Origin: Clostridia bacterium
GTDB lineage: Bacteria > Bacillota > Clostridia > Oscillospirales > CAG-272
DNA: 47,181 nucleotides
Direction: 5' to 3'
NCBI GenBank assembly: GCA_017502975.1
Contig: JAFVTV010000011.1
Span: forward strand, 1 to 47,181
The notes beneath the pieces were generated by a model. That model did not search any database. It was given only the letters and a program-made list of their open reading frames with translations, and was not told the DNA's origin. How positions within the stretch are numbered: position 1 is the first letter of the stretch; each line of letters starts with the position of its first letter. Positions 1-8,301 of the stretch are shown in pieces. Both the position numbers and the translations under genes were made by a program.

Positions 1-607
1 CAATGAGATAATTTCCGTTGTGATCGATAGCAGGCTCCGTCAAAAACTTGTGCGAATCTATGTAGGTCTTGTAGTCTGCCTCGCACAGTTCGGGGTTATC
101 GTATTTTACGATTGCGGTGATAGACTGATAAAAGAAGAATCCAGCATCAACCTTGCCAACAAATCGAACATTCTGCTCATCAAATTCATTGTACCTTGGG
201 AAATTACTAAAATCAGTTCCCATATCATCTGCACACTGGTTGAAGTCAGCCTCATTTTCAATCGTATAGTAATTCACACTTGTCGGAATCCCAAAGAGGC
301 TTAAAAATAGAGTGAGCGGATTGCATAGTGCTATGACAACGATTATGTTCACCAATGTAGAAAGCCATTTGCGCTGAATGCGCATGTTAAACAAGAGCAT
401 TAAAACGAAAATGATATTACAAACGCCAATAATAAAAAGCTCACGGTATGGAGTATAATTCCCATAAAGATACGGTATGTTTTCTTTCATTGCAAATCCA
501 TCAATGATTGTAAGGATTGCCAAACACGAAAACCACGCTGAGGCAAGACCAATCAGTACGATTGCTACGATTTTGATGGGAGAGAGCTTAACTTTTTTCC
601 TGTTCAT
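1..607 (-). CDS. Membrane protein, 3' end outside the window
   Basis: An open frame begins with ATG at 605-607, preceded by AAAGGAG with good spacing, and runs off the left edge without a stop (about 202 codons visible). The visible protein starts MNRKKVKLSPIKI and has three predicted hydrophobic segments (about residues 12-35, 53-72 and 82-105). A hydrophilic, probably extracytoplasmic, region rich in acidic and aromatic residues follows. I do not recognise the family and assign no function. It is co-directional with the decarboxylase operon, but 330 bp with hairpins separates them, so it is probably an independent transcript. Confidence 0.75.
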   Translation of the reverse strand, partial: MNRKKVKLSPIKIVAIVLIGLASAWFSCLAILTIIDGFAMKENIPYLYGNYTPYRELFIIGVCNIIFVLMLLFNMRIQRKWLSTLVNIIVVIALCNPLTLFLSLFGIPTSVNYYTIENEADFNQCADDMGTDFSNFPRYNEFDEQNVRFVGKVDAGFFFYQSITAIVKYDNPELCEADYKTYIDSHKFLTEPAIDHNGNYLI

Positions 608-771
608 AGTCGTTCTCCTTTGTTATTTTTGTGATTTTAGTTTGTTGGAATGGCGTGGTGTAAACTTGCAGGCAAATTCTTATTTATCGTTCCGTTTTAT
701 CGCCGGTTTCGCCTTTGTATTACAAGGGCACAGGGCAAAGCCCATACCCCTAAGGTGCACGCACCCAAAGG

Positions 772-790
772 CTCCCTTTACACAAGGGAG
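772..790. repeat. Dispersed CTCCCTT/AAGGGAG hairpin, copy 1
   Basis: Arms CTCCCTT (772-778) and AAGGGAG (784-790) enclose TACAC, followed by GCTTTTTG. A relative lies at 14115-14134 (GCTCCCTT-ATAC-AAGGGAGC). Two copies far apart, both in gene-free DNA, suggest a dispersed intergenic palindrome. The T run on the plus side could also give weak termination. Confidence 0.55.
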
Positions 791-820
791 GCTTTTTGTT
801 AGCCTCATTATAATACAAAT

Positions 821-846
821 CGGCAGAGAAAAAAAGTTCTCTGCCG
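821..846 (-). terminator. Probable terminator downstream of oadA
   Basis: Perfect 10-bp arms CGGCAGAGAA (821-830) and TTCTCTGCCG (837-846) enclose six bases. It lies about 95 bp past the oadA stop and is the nearest strong hairpin on the minus strand apart from the repeat at 863-890. The T tract after the stem is short on either strand, so its efficiency is uncertain. Confidence 0.45.
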
Positions 847-862
847 AAAATTATGTGTGTCC

Positions 863-890
863 GTAGGGGCGATTCGTGAATCGCCCCTAC
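863..890. repeat. 13-bp-arm palindrome (GTAGGGGCGATTC)
   Basis: Arms GTAGGGGCGATTC (863-875) and GAATCGCCCCTAC (878-890) are perfect and separated by GT. There is no T tract and no gene nearby on the plus strand. It looks like a short dispersed palindromic repeat; no second copy was noticed in this window. Confidence 0.5.
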
Positions 891-939
891 AAAATACAAA
901 CATCCTTATGAGAAGGAGCGTAAATGAGAGCCTTTTTTG

Positions 940-2334
940 TTATACACTATGAACGCCAAGGGCAGCATCAGCGTTAGCATCAATGCCATACTTCTGCTTC
1001 TTGCGCTCCTCAAAGAACTTCAGAGCCACCTGCTCAAACAGAGCGTAGGTGAGAACGTCCTCATCCTGCTCCATATACCCTGCGATCTTCTCGCGGAGGG
1101 CATCAAGCTCGGGCGCGAGCTTATCTGCGGGACGGCAGGTAATGGGCTCCTCATCGCCAATGATCTTTTTGGTGATGGCGGGATCGATGGGCATCGGTGT
1201 TTTACCGTACTCACCGCGCACAACGCCCTTAAACTCCTTGGTTACCATCTTATAGCGCTCGCCGCCGATGACGTTGAACACTGCCTGCGTACCTACGATC
1301 TGCGAGGAAGGGGTAACGAGGGGCGGGTAGCCTACATCTGCGCGCACACGCGGAACCTCTGCAAGAACCTCCCCGAGAAGCTCGGATTTGCCTGCATCCG
1401 CAAGCTGACGCATCAGGTTAGAAAGCATGCCGCCGGGCACCTGGTAAAGGAGTGCGTTTACGTCAACCTTGAGTGCCTTTACGTCAAGCTGACCGCTCTT
1501 GAGGTACTTCTCGCGAAGACCTGTGAAGTGCTTGGTAACCTCATCAAGCTGTGCAAGATCAATGCCCGTGTCGCGCTCGGTGCCTGCAAGTGCGGCAACA
1601 AGCGTTTCTGTGGGGGGCTGAGAGGTACCCATAGCAAGGGGAGAAAGTGCGGTGTCAATGACATCAACACCTGCCTCTACAGCCTTAAGCAGGGTCATAG
1701 AAGCAAGACCTGCGGTGTAGTGGGTATGAAGCTGTACAGGAAGCTTAACTGCGCCCTTGATGGCTTTTACGAGGTCGTAAGCATCATAGGGTCTGAGAAG
1801 ACCTGCCATATCCTTGATACAAATGGAATCAGCGCCCATTTCCTCAAGCTGCTTTGCGTACTTTGCATAGTAGTCAAGCGTGTAGCCGGGGCCGGTGGTG
1901 TAAGAGAACGCCGCCTGCACATGGCCGCCCTCGCGCTTGGTTGCATCGATTGCGGTCTTGAGGTTACGGGGGTCATTAAGTGCATCAAAAATACGCAAGA
2001 TATCAATGCCGTTGGCAATTGATTTCTGTACGAAATATGCTACTACGTCATCGGAATAATGACGGTAGCCAAGAATGTTTTGACCGCGGAACAGCATCTG
2101 CAGCTTGGTATTTTTTACCTTGTCGCGAATGATGCGAAGGCGCTGCCACGGATCCTCGCCAAGGAAACGCAGGCAGCTGTCAAAGGTAGCGCCGCCCCAT
2201 GCCTCGATCGAGTGGTAGCCGATTTTATCCATTTTTTCAAGCGCGGGCAGCATCTCCTCGGTCGTCATACGAGTGGCAATGAGGGACTGATGTGCGTCGC
2301 GGATGATTGTTTCTGTAATTCCTACTTTAGACAT
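940..2334 (-). CDS. oadA: Oxaloacetate decarboxylase alpha subunit (carboxyltransferase domain only)
   Basis: 464 residues of the pyruvate-carboxylase-type carboxyltransferase TIM barrel. Metal and catalytic signatures are present: RDAHQS at 12-17 (Asp13), the IKDMAGLL lysine (Lys174) and HTHYTAG (His203, His205). In characterised enzymes this subunit moves carboxyl from oxaloacetate to biotin, and the biotin is then decarboxylated by OadB with Na+ export. Unlike the roughly 590-residue Klebsiella-type OadA there is no biotinyl domain at the C terminus; that domain is encoded separately at 3558-3953. It is the last gene of a five-gene minus-strand operon, 23 bp after oadB, with an AGAAAGG ribosome binding site. 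Oxaloacetate is the likely substrate by family; a pyruvate carboxylase B subunit-like role is the alternative. Confidence 0.9.
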   Translation of the reverse strand: MSKVGITETIIRDAHQSLIATRMTTEEMLPALEKMDKIGYHSIEAWGGATFDSCLRFLGEDPWQRLRIIRDKVKNTKLQMLFRGQNILGYRHYSDDVVAYFVQKSIANGIDILRIFDALNDPRNLKTAIDATKREGGHVQAAFSYTTGPGYTLDYYAKYAKQLEEMGADSICIKDMAGLLRPYDAYDLVKAIKGAVKLPVQLHTHYTAGLASMTLLKAVEAGVDVIDTALSPLAMGTSQPPTETLVAALAGTERDTGIDLAQLDEVTKHFTGLREKYLKSGQLDVKALKVDVNALLYQVPGGMLSNLMRQLADAGKSELLGEVLAEVPRVRADVGYPPLVTPSSQIVGTQAVFNVIGGERYKMVTKEFKGVVRGEYGKTPMPIDPAITKKIIGDEEPITCRPADKLAPELDALREKIAGYMEQDEDVLTYALFEQVALKFFEERKKQKYGIDANADAALGVHSV

Positions 2335-2357
2335 AGTTTTTTCCTTTCTAAATTACA

Positions 2358-3542
2358 TTAAAAGGCCCAGGAGAGGAACACGCCTGCGGCAATGGCAGAG
2401 CCGATAACGCCTGCGACGTTGGGGCCCATTGCGTGCATCAAGAGGTAGTTGGTAGGATCGGTCTCCTGCCCTACCTTTTGAGAAACGCGTGCTGCCATGG
2501 GTACTGCGGAAACACCTGCAGAGCCAATGAGGGGGTTGATCTTGCCACCTGTAATAAAGCACATGATCTTGGCTGTGATCAAACCGCCGCAGGTGGAAAC
2601 GCAGAATGCCGCAAGACCGCAAACAATAATAAGGAGCGTTTCGCCGCGCAGGAAGTTCTCTGCCGTAGCGGTTGCACCTACACTGATACCAAGGAAAATG
2701 GTAACGATGTTGATCAGCTCGTTTTGTGCGGTTTTGGAAAGGCGATCGGTCACGCCGCTGACGTTCAAGAGGTTACCGAACATCAGGCAACCGATCAGCG
2801 TTACGGCATCGGGCACGATGAGCCATACGATAAGGGTAACGAGCACGGGGAAGCAAACCTTCTCCACCGTCGATACCTTACGAAGCGTGGTCATGCGAAT
2901 CGCACGCTCCTTTTGGGTTGTGAAAAGACGCATAAAGGGGGGCTGGATCATCGGGATCAGCGCCATGTAGCTATATGCCGCAATCGCAATAGCACCAAGC
3001 AGGTGAGGCGCTAATGCCTTGGTTACCAAAATCGCGGTAGGACCGTCAGCACCGCCAATGATACCAATCGCAGCGGCCTCCTGCGGGCTGAACACACCGG
3101 AGATCAGTGCTACGCTAAACGCTACAAACACGCCAAACTGTGCGCCCGCGCCAATGAGAAGCGTTTTGGGGTTTGCGATAAGGGGGGTAAAGTCGGTCAT
3201 GGCACCGATGCCGATGAAAATAAGGCAAGGATAAATGCCAAGCTTAACACCGAGGTAAAGCAGGTCAATCAAACCGCCGTCGTGAAGCACAGCACCGTAA
3301 TCGATATCCCCTGCTGTCATAAAGAACTCGGAGTGGAAAAGCTCCGCGCCGGGCAGATTTGTCAAAAGCATGCCGATGGCGATGGGCAGAAGCAGCAGCG
3401 GCTCATAACCGCGCACAACTGCAAGATACACCAGCACGCCTGAGATCAGGAACATCACTGCCGTTTGCCACCAATCGGGATTGTTGGCAAACAGACGGTA
3501 GATACCGGTGCTCTCCAAAAAATTCAAAATACTTTCTACCAT
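2358..3542 (-). CDS. oadB: Na+-pumping decarboxylase beta subunit
   Basis: 394 residues with roughly nine or more hydrophobic segments. It carries the family signature GGADGPT at 163-169 (Asp166, equivalent to the Na+-site aspartate of OadB/MmdB/GcdB) and a second conserved stretch GSAGVSAVPMAARV near residues 340-353. The family decarboxylates carboxybiotin in the membrane and exports Na+. The beta subunits of oxaloacetate, methylmalonyl-CoA and glutaconyl-CoA decarboxylases are not easily separated by sequence, so the partner carboxyltransferase decides substrate. Here two candidate carboxyltransferases are in the operon. It starts 15 bp after the biotin carrier. Confidence 0.92.
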   Translation of the reverse strand: MVESILNFLESTGIYRLFANNPDWWQTAVMFLISGVLVYLAVVRGYEPLLLLPIAIGMLLTNLPGAELFHSEFFMTAGDIDYGAVLHDGGLIDLLYLGVKLGIYPCLIFIGIGAMTDFTPLIANPKTLLIGAGAQFGVFVAFSVALISGVFSPQEAAAIGIIGGADGPTAILVTKALAPHLLGAIAIAAYSYMALIPMIQPPFMRLFTTQKERAIRMTTLRKVSTVEKVCFPVLVTLIVWLIVPDAVTLIGCLMFGNLLNVSGVTDRLSKTAQNELINIVTIFLGISVGATATAENFLRGETLLIIVCGLAAFCVSTCGGLITAKIMCFITGGKINPLIGSAGVSAVPMAARVSQKVGQETDPTNYLLMHAMGPNVAGVIGSAIAAGVFLSWAF

Positions 3543-3557
3543 AGTTGTTCTCCGCTG

Positions 3558-3953
3558 TTACTGAAGCGTAACCAAAACCTCATCGGTGGCAACGGAGGTG
3601 CCCTGTGCTACAACAACAGCAGCAACTACACCGTCACGGGGAGCAACGATATCATTTTCCATCTTCATAGCCTCAAGAACTACCAGCACGTCGCCTGCCT
3701 TAACGCTATCGCCTGCTTTTACAGAAACGCGGGTGATGGTGCCGGGCATGGGAGCCTTAACGGGCTCGCCGCCTGCAGGAGCTGCTGCGGGAGCGGGTGC
3801 AGCTGCAGGAGCTGCTGTGGGAGCAGGAGCTGCTACGGGAGCGGGAGCAGCCACAGGTGCTGCGGGAGCGGCTATGGGAGCGGCTACACCGCCAACCTCC
3901 TCGATCATAACGTCATATTGTGTACCGTTTACAGTTACTTGAAATCTTCTCAT
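3558..3953 (-). CDS. Biotin carboxyl carrier protein of the decarboxylase
   Basis: 131 residues: a short N-terminal strand region (1-20), a flexible Ala/Pro linker (about 22-66) and a biotinyl/lipoyl domain with EAMKMEN at 94-100. The biotinylated residue should be Lys97. It carries carboxybiotin from the carboxyltransferase(s) to OadB. It is separate from OadA, as in MmdC/GcdC-type systems. No strong Shine-Dalgarno lies at the usual distance (AAAGG is about 16 nt upstream), so translation may be coupled to the preceding oadG. Confidence 0.93.
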   Translation of the reverse strand: MRRFQVTVNGTQYDVMIEEVGGVAAPIAAPAAPVAAPAPVAAPAPTAAPAAAPAPAAAPAGGEPVKAPMPGTITRVSVKAGDSVKAGDVLVVLEAMKMENDIVAPRDGVVAAVVVAQGTSVATDEVLVTLQ

Positions 3954-3974
3954 TTGTATTTACCAAGCCTTTCT

Positions 3975-4337
3975 TTATTTGTTGTTACCGCGACTGCGGC
4001 GGAAGGATACGACACGGAAATTCGGCACTACGCCGCCATTTTCCTCAGCGAGCATCAGGGACACTGCAGCAGTGATCGCTGCAACAAGCTCACCGTCAGC
4101 ACTTGCTGCTTTCGGTGCAGCAACAGGGGCGGGCGCTACTGCCTTGGGAGCAGGCGCTGCGGGTTTGTTTTCCGCCGGTGCCTTCCCTCTTTCAAGCGCA
4201 CGGCGAAAGAGTGCAAGAGCCGCCCAAAGAATTGAAAGTGCTACGAAAATGGTTGCCATGCCGATCAGCGTCATGCGTCCGGCATAGGCAAAGCGCTCGC
4301 CAAGGTTCATAGCAGAAAGAAGTGTGACACTATTCAT
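3975..4337 (-). CDS. oadG: OadG-family small membrane subunit
   Basis: 120 residues with one strong transmembrane segment (about 20-43), an Ala/Pro-rich linker (about 52-78) and a C-terminal region GELVAAITAAVSLMLAEE, the pattern of OadG/MmdD subunits that hold the carboxyltransferase on the membrane. It ends with a basic tail. It begins only 8 bp after the MmdA-like gene, with GAGGTGA as ribosome binding site. Sequence in this family is poorly conserved; the call rests on length, topology and operon position. Confidence 0.8.
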   Translation of the reverse strand: MNSVTLLSAMNLGERFAYAGRMTLIGMATIFVALSILWAALALFRRALERGKAPAENKPAAPAPKAVAPAPVAAPKAASADGELVAAITAAVSLMLAEENGGVVPNFRVVSFRRSRGNNK

Positions 4338-4345
4338 AGCTCACC

Positions 4346-5635
4346 TCACAGCATGCGCCCGTTTTTGCCTTCAAGCATATACAGCGCGGCAATAATGCGG
4401 GCACGCAGCTCAGCAGGATCAATGATATCATCTACCGCACCAACACTGGCTGCTGCCAAGGCGGTAGCGTTTTTCTCGCGCCACTCCTTTTCAACCGTAG
4501 CACGGTCGGTAGTGGAGGTGATGCGATCGTTTTCAAGGAAAGCAACGGCAGTGCTTGCAGGAAGTGCCGCGATCTCTGCCTCAGGCAGTGCAAACACAAC
4601 GTCAGCGCCAAGCGCTTTACTGCCGCCAAAGATAAAGCCGGCACCTACTGCCTCACCAACGATAACGGTAACGCGTGCGCTCTCGCTTTCGCTTTGTGCG
4701 CGTGCAAGCTTAGCAAGTGCTTTTGCAAGCTTTACGTCACAGCCATTGGTATCAACACCGGCACAGTTTACAAGAGTTACAAGGGACATGCTATAAGCAT
4801 CTGCAAAGCGGATCATCTTTGTCAATTTTCCTGCGCCCTTAGCGGAAAGCTTGCCGTCAATTGCGGCAACGACGCAGGGCTGATCGCCAAGCGTAGCAAA
4901 GCCAACCTTTACCTCGCTTGCATAGCCGCCGTACACCTCAAGGAAGAGGCCGCTATCCACCACGGCGGCAAGCGCAGCCTCGGCAGTAGCCTTAGCACCC
5001 AGCGCAACAGCGCGGTTGGGGTCATCTCCCGTTACTGCAGCCTCAGCCGCAGAGCAATTGTCATCGGGCAGATAGGAAAGAAGCGTTTTTACCTTGCCAA
5101 AAGCATCAGCCTCATCAGCGGCAACCAAAGCCGCTACCTTTTTGCTGTTGCTCTCCTCATTCGCAACGTAAAGGCTTGCGCCCTCACTTACAACGGTAAA
5201 ATCAAACAAAGATGCGATAGCTGCCATCGTGCCAACGCACTTGCCGTGCACCAGCGCGATCTGCGGCACAACACCTGCAGCGCTAGCCACGGTATCAAGC
5301 AGCACGCCGTAGCCCGACAGAGCCGCAGCACCGTCAAACACCACAGCACCTGCACTGTCAAACATACCCACAACGGGTGCGCCAACAGACACAGCCTTTT
5401 CATAAAGCATAGCAATTTTTTCAGCGTGACGGCCGTCAACCGCACCCTTCATTGCACTTTCATCCTGCGCGAAGGCAAACACAAGTCGCCCGCCAACGGC
5501 ACCGTAACCGCATACAACACCCTCGTTCTCGTTCTCGTTGCCGGGGCGACGGATATAAGCGCCCAGCTCTACAAAGGTAGCGGCATCGAAAAAGGACGAA
5601 AGGCGCTCACGCGCTGCCGAAACTGTTTTTTTCAT
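4346..5635 (-). CDS. MmdA/PccB-like carboxyltransferase, shortened
   Basis: 429 residues of the crotonase-fold carboxyltransferase family, compared with about 510-520 for methylmalonyl-CoA decarboxylase alpha/PccB. The order of motifs matches: GYGAVGGRLVFAFAQDES near 44-61, HAEKIAMLYEKA (70-81), a DSAGA loop near 93-97 and a second-half GAGFIFGGSKALGADVVFA region. The usual DSGGARIQEG oxyanion loop is altered to DSAGAVVFDG, so activity or substrate may differ from MmdA. It is the first gene of the operon with OadG, the biotin carrier, OadB and OadA, and has a GGAGGG site before ATG. It may give the pump a CoA-ester substrate or act as a non-catalytic scaffold; sequence alone does not decide. 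Confidence 0.75.
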   Translation of the reverse strand: MKKTVSAARERLSSFFDAATFVELGAYIRRPGNENENEGVVCGYGAVGGRLVFAFAQDESAMKGAVDGRHAEKIAMLYEKAVSVGAPVVGMFDSAGAVVFDGAAALSGYGVLLDTVASAAGVVPQIALVHGKCVGTMAAIASLFDFTVVSEGASLYVANEESNSKKVAALVAADEADAFGKVKTLLSYLPDDNCSAAEAAVTGDDPNRAVALGAKATAEAALAAVVDSGLFLEVYGGYASEVKVGFATLGDQPCVVAAIDGKLSAKGAGKLTKMIRFADAYSMSLVTLVNCAGVDTNGCDVKLAKALAKLARAQSESESARVTVIVGEAVGAGFIFGGSKALGADVVFALPEAEIAALPASTAVAFLENDRITSTTDRATVEKEWREKNATALAAASVGAVDDIIDPAELRARIIAALYMLEGKNGRML

Positions 5636-5709
5636 ATAAAAACATTCCCTCCATTCGTGATTTTTTTGTCAATCTTTATATGATATATAAAAAAACAAAA
5701 TTCAAATTC

Positions 5710-5718
5710 ATTATACCA
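5710..5718 (-). promoter_or_regulatory. Extended -10 of the decarboxylase operon
   Basis: On the minus strand TGGTATAAT (TGn plus TATAAT at 5710-5715) lies about 75 nt before the start codon of the MmdA-like gene. No good -35 is visible at 17 bp, as is common for extended -10 promoters. The 207-bp divergent gap (5636-5842) is AT-rich. For the opposite gene, TTGCAT near 5787 with TATATG 18 bp later is possible but weak. Confidence 0.5.
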
Positions 5719-5842
5719 CATTGCGTCAAAAATTCCCATTGATTATGCCAAAAAAAATGTTAACATTTTGTAAAGTAAAGTTTGCATTGCCGTTATTTTA
5801 ATCCGTATATGTTAAAATAACAACAGAAAGCGAGGTCTTTTT

Positions 5843-6652
5843 ATGCGTATTGATTTTCACACCCACTGCTTCCCCGATAATTTAGCGCCGCGCGCCATGG
5901 CAATTCTTGCAAAGAACTGCTCGGCTGACGCTTCCCTTCACCCACATACCGACGGTACGGCAAAAGATACAAAAGCACTTTTGTCACGCATTGGCATTGA
6001 CCGCGCGGTTGTATGTAACATTGCCACCAATAAAACGCAGGAAACAAACGTAAACAGCTTTGCCATCTCCATGGCACACGATGATTTCTTTTCCCCTCTT
6101 GGCTCCCTGCACCCCGACAGCGAACAGCAGGAGAGCGAGCTTGACCGCCTTGCGGCGGCGGGGATCTGTGGCGTTAAGCTGCATCCCGACTACGTGCACG
6201 TGCCCCTTTCGGACAAGCGCTTTGACCGCATCTTTTCTCTCCTTGAGGAGCGTGGCTTTTTCGCGATCGTTCACGCAGGGCTTGACCCCATTTCGCCCGA
6301 TTTTATACACGCGACGCCCGAAATGTTTCACGAAGTCACCAAAAAGCATCCGCGTCTCTCGCTCATTGCGGCGCACATGGGCGGCTTTCGGCGCGGCGAC
6401 GAGGTCTTAAAGCATTTAGTGGGCACGGATATTTACCTTGACACTTCTCTTTCGGCAAAGCGCCCCGAGGAAAAGGATCTCTTATGCAAGATCTTGCACG
6501 AGCACCCCGAGGACCGCCTTTTGTTTGCAACCGACACCCCTTGGAGCAACCCGCAAAAGGAGATTGCCTTTGTTGAGGAAGCAGGGCTTGATGAGAACCG
6601 CAAGCAAGCTATTTTTTACAAAAATGCACAGCGCCTGTTAAAATTAAATTAA
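5843..6652 (+). CDS. Amidohydrolase_2-family metal-dependent hydrolase
   Basis: 269 residues with the amidohydrolase TIM-barrel signatures: N-terminal HTH (His6, His8), GVKLHPDY (Lys112), VHAG (His144), AHMGG (His178) and ATDTPWSN (Asp231). It is a cytoplasmic enzyme of the PF04909/TatD-like superfamily; substrate unknown. It is monocistronic, transcribed divergently from the decarboxylase operon and closed by a strong terminator, so context gives little hint. A link to the decarboxylase (for example an ACMSD-like decarboxylating amidohydrolase) is possible but unsupported. Confidence 0.85.
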   Translation: MRIDFHTHCFPDNLAPRAMAILAKNCSADASLHPHTDGTAKDTKALLSRIGIDRAVVCNIATNKTQETNVNSFAISMAHDDFFSPLGSLHPDSEQQESELDRLAAAGICGVKLHPDYVHVPLSDKRFDRIFSLLEERGFFAIVHAGLDPISPDFIHATPEMFHEVTKKHPRLSLIAAHMGGFRRGDEVLKHLVGTDIYLDTSLSAKRPEEKDLLCKILHEHPEDRLLFATDTPWSNPQKEIAFVEEAGLDENRKQAIFYKNAQRLLKLN

Positions 6653-6672
6653 AAGGATACCCCAATAAAAGT

Positions 6673-6715
6673 AAAACCACCGCCCACGGATTTCCCGTGG
6701 GCGGTGGTTTTTATG
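6673..6715 (+). terminator. Strong intrinsic terminator
   Basis: 17-bp perfect arms (6673-6689 and 6695-6711, core CCACCGCCCACGG) with a five-base loop and a T tract on the plus side; the A run before the stem makes it usable in both directions. It closes the amidohydrolase gene and lies between convergent genes. Confidence 0.9.
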
Positions 6716-6738
6716 TTTTTAAATTGTCAACAGCAACT

Positions 6739-7641
6739 TTACCGCCGCCGACGGTTGTGAGCGTGACGCTGGCTTCTTTCAAGAGCCAGCAAGTATTGCT
6801 CTCTTCGACAAAAAAGCCCCCACACGCCAATCGCAATACAGATAAGAGAATAATATTGTGGCAAAGACATATTCAACCAAAAACGAGGATTGTCACGGAA
6901 AAACTCGAGAATAAAGCGATACATCCCATAGCAAACCATAACAATTAAAGCCTGATTGCCGTTCCATGCACTTTTCTTATTCCCTTTTTCACCCCATGTT
7001 AGCTTGTTTTTCTCTACATATAACAAAAAAGCCAAGAGCAAAAGGTCTAAAACAACCTCAAAAAGCTGCACAGGAAGATAAAAGGCTTTTTCTCCGACAT
7101 AGCGCAAGGGCGCACCGCAGCAATGCGAGAAAAAACACCCAAGACGCGCACCGGTCACCACGATCATGCCGAGCGGTGCCACAAAATCAAACAGCATTGC
7201 TTTTTTCTTTTTCAGGCAAAGCGACATGATCACAACATAGATAGCCGCAAAAACAATGCCGCCATAAAGCGATTGCCCGGATGGATTAAACGCCGAAAAG
7301 CTTTTTTGCACGATGACCTTTTCAAAGCCGAACAAAAATTTTGTGCCTCCCCACGCCCAAAAAGGAAAGACTATGCTAAAAATTGCCGTTTGCAAAACAT
7401 TTAAACCGTATTTTTCACGACGCAAAAACGCGGTTATAATTGAGGCAACAGCACCAAAAAGCATAATAAAATAATGATGGGGGACGCCTAAAATACTATT
7501 AAAAATTCTATTGTAAAGTCCGCCGTGCGCCACAAAAGGCAACAATTCACTTGCAAAAAGAGCTTGACAGATTAGCAAGACAGCGAACGCCAGCATCATT
7601 CCCGCCAAAGCACACGGCAAAAGATAAATTCTCTTTTTCAT
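6739..7641 (-). CDS. Lgt-like (prolipoprotein diacylglyceryl transferase family) membrane protein
   Basis: 300 residues with about seven hydrophobic segments and a basic C-terminal tail. The Lgt-type motif is recognisable as GARLGCFFSHCCGAP (normal form GRIGNFxNGE), with SLYGGI in place of the usual HGG and a late YRFILEFFRDNP matching the conserved RFxxEFxR. The two key arginines are kept, but the active-site His of canonical Lgt is Tyr here and the Asn is Cys. It may therefore be a divergent transferase of unknown acceptor. It follows the 193-residue SipW-class protein, separated by a hairpin, and has its own GAGAGGA site. It may act on products of the surface locus. Confidence 0.65.
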   Translation of the reverse strand: MKKRIYLLPCALAGMMLAFAVLLICQALFASELLPFVAHGGLYNRIFNSILGVPHHYFIMLFGAVASIITAFLRREKYGLNVLQTAIFSIVFPFWAWGGTKFLFGFEKVIVQKSFSAFNPSGQSLYGGIVFAAIYVVIMSLCLKKKKAMLFDFVAPLGMIVVTGARLGCFFSHCCGAPLRYVGEKAFYLPVQLFEVVLDLLLLAFLLYVEKNKLTWGEKGNKKSAWNGNQALIVMVCYGMYRFILEFFRDNPRFWLNMSLPQYYSLICIAIGVWGLFCRREQYLLALERSQRHAHNRRRR

Positions 7642-7672
7642 AATTTTTCCTCTCTTAGGGGAAACAACTCCA

Positions 7673-7701
7673 AACGCCGCACGCGCGAGGCGTGCGGCGT
7701 T
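7673..7701 (-). terminator. Hairpin terminator of the adhesin/193-residue gene pair
   Basis: 12-bp perfect arms AACGCCGCACGC (7673-7684) and GCGTGCGGCGTT (7690-7701) lie 6 bp past the stop of the 193-residue protein. The following tract on the minus strand (TTTGGAGTTGTTT) is a poor U run, so some read-through into the Lgt-like gene is likely. Confidence 0.55.
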
Positions 7702-7707
7702 GATTTG

Positions 7708-8289
7708 TTAATTCGGAGTGAGGACACCGTTTTCTACAACGACACCCCACTGCGTTTCAGCAACTGTTTCGGGATCCGCCTGAATGGTAGATGCAAGAAT
7801 CTCTACTTTCAAGCTATAGCCATCAGGAGCAGCTGCTAACTGCGTACACTCGGTAATTAAGGAAGTTGTAACATAAGGAGTAGGATCAAACCCCTCTGCA
7901 TTAATGTCTGCATCATCAGGTAAGTTTTCAAGCGCCTTGGTATAATACCAAAATGTATCAGTTCCCTGCTTCCAATTTGCGGTGTCAAAGGTGATCGAAT
8001 AATCGGTTCCCAATGACGGTGAAACGGCATAAACCGTTCCGTCATTAGCAACCCAGTTTACCACAACGGCAACGCGCGCAAAGGAGGGCGCATCGCCCAT
8101 ATTACCTACCACAGATTGAGCCGTTACACTATCGATCACCGCCGGCTGAAAGGTGTTTGTAACCGAATCAGTCCGCGTTACGATAAATGCAACTGTGCCG
8201 CCAACAACCCCCAACACCAAAACAACAGTTAGCGCAAGCAACGCAATGGCTCTTTTGCCATGCCATCTAAAAAATTTTAATTGCTTCAT
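7708..8289 (-). CDS. SipW-class secreted protein
   Basis: 193 residues. A basic start (KFFRWHGKR) precedes a hydrophobic segment ending GGTVAFIVTRTDSVTNTF, the SipW-cognate signal peptide form (G-T-x-A-[FWY], then TNTF). The mature part is a compact beta-rich domain ending VEILASTIQADPETVAETQWG, as in camelysin/TasA-like proteins where the last strand is followed by an A-x-x-x-Q-W end. It begins 12 bp after the adhesin stop with GGGAGGA as ribosome site, so the two are co-transcribed. It may be a cap, partner or anchoring subunit for the adhesin, which has no sortase signal. Confidence 0.75.
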   Translation of the reverse strand: MKQLKFFRWHGKRAIALLALTVVLVLGVVGGTVAFIVTRTDSVTNTFQPAVIDSVTAQSVVGNMGDAPSFARVAVVVNWVANDGTVYAVSPSLGTDYSITFDTANWKQGTDTFWYYTKALENLPDDADINAEGFDPTPYVTTSLITECTQLAAAPDGYSLKVEILASTIQADPETVAETQWGVVVENGVLTPN

Positions 8290-8301
8290 GCCTTCCTCCC
8301 G

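Larger units (their letters stand above)
608..939. other. Intergenic stretch with three hairpin elements
   Basis: No gene is seen here. It lies downstream of oadA on the minus strand and upstream of the truncated membrane protein. It holds three separate inverted repeats (772-790, 821-846, 863-890) and a small GGGC-AAA-GCCC hairpin near 733-743. The density of palindromes resembles the dispersed repeats of gut Clostridia rather than a regulatory leader. Confidence 0.6.

Noticed and set aside
937..2022. 361-codon frame antisense to oadA
   Set aside because: oadA is conserved and complete on the other strand.
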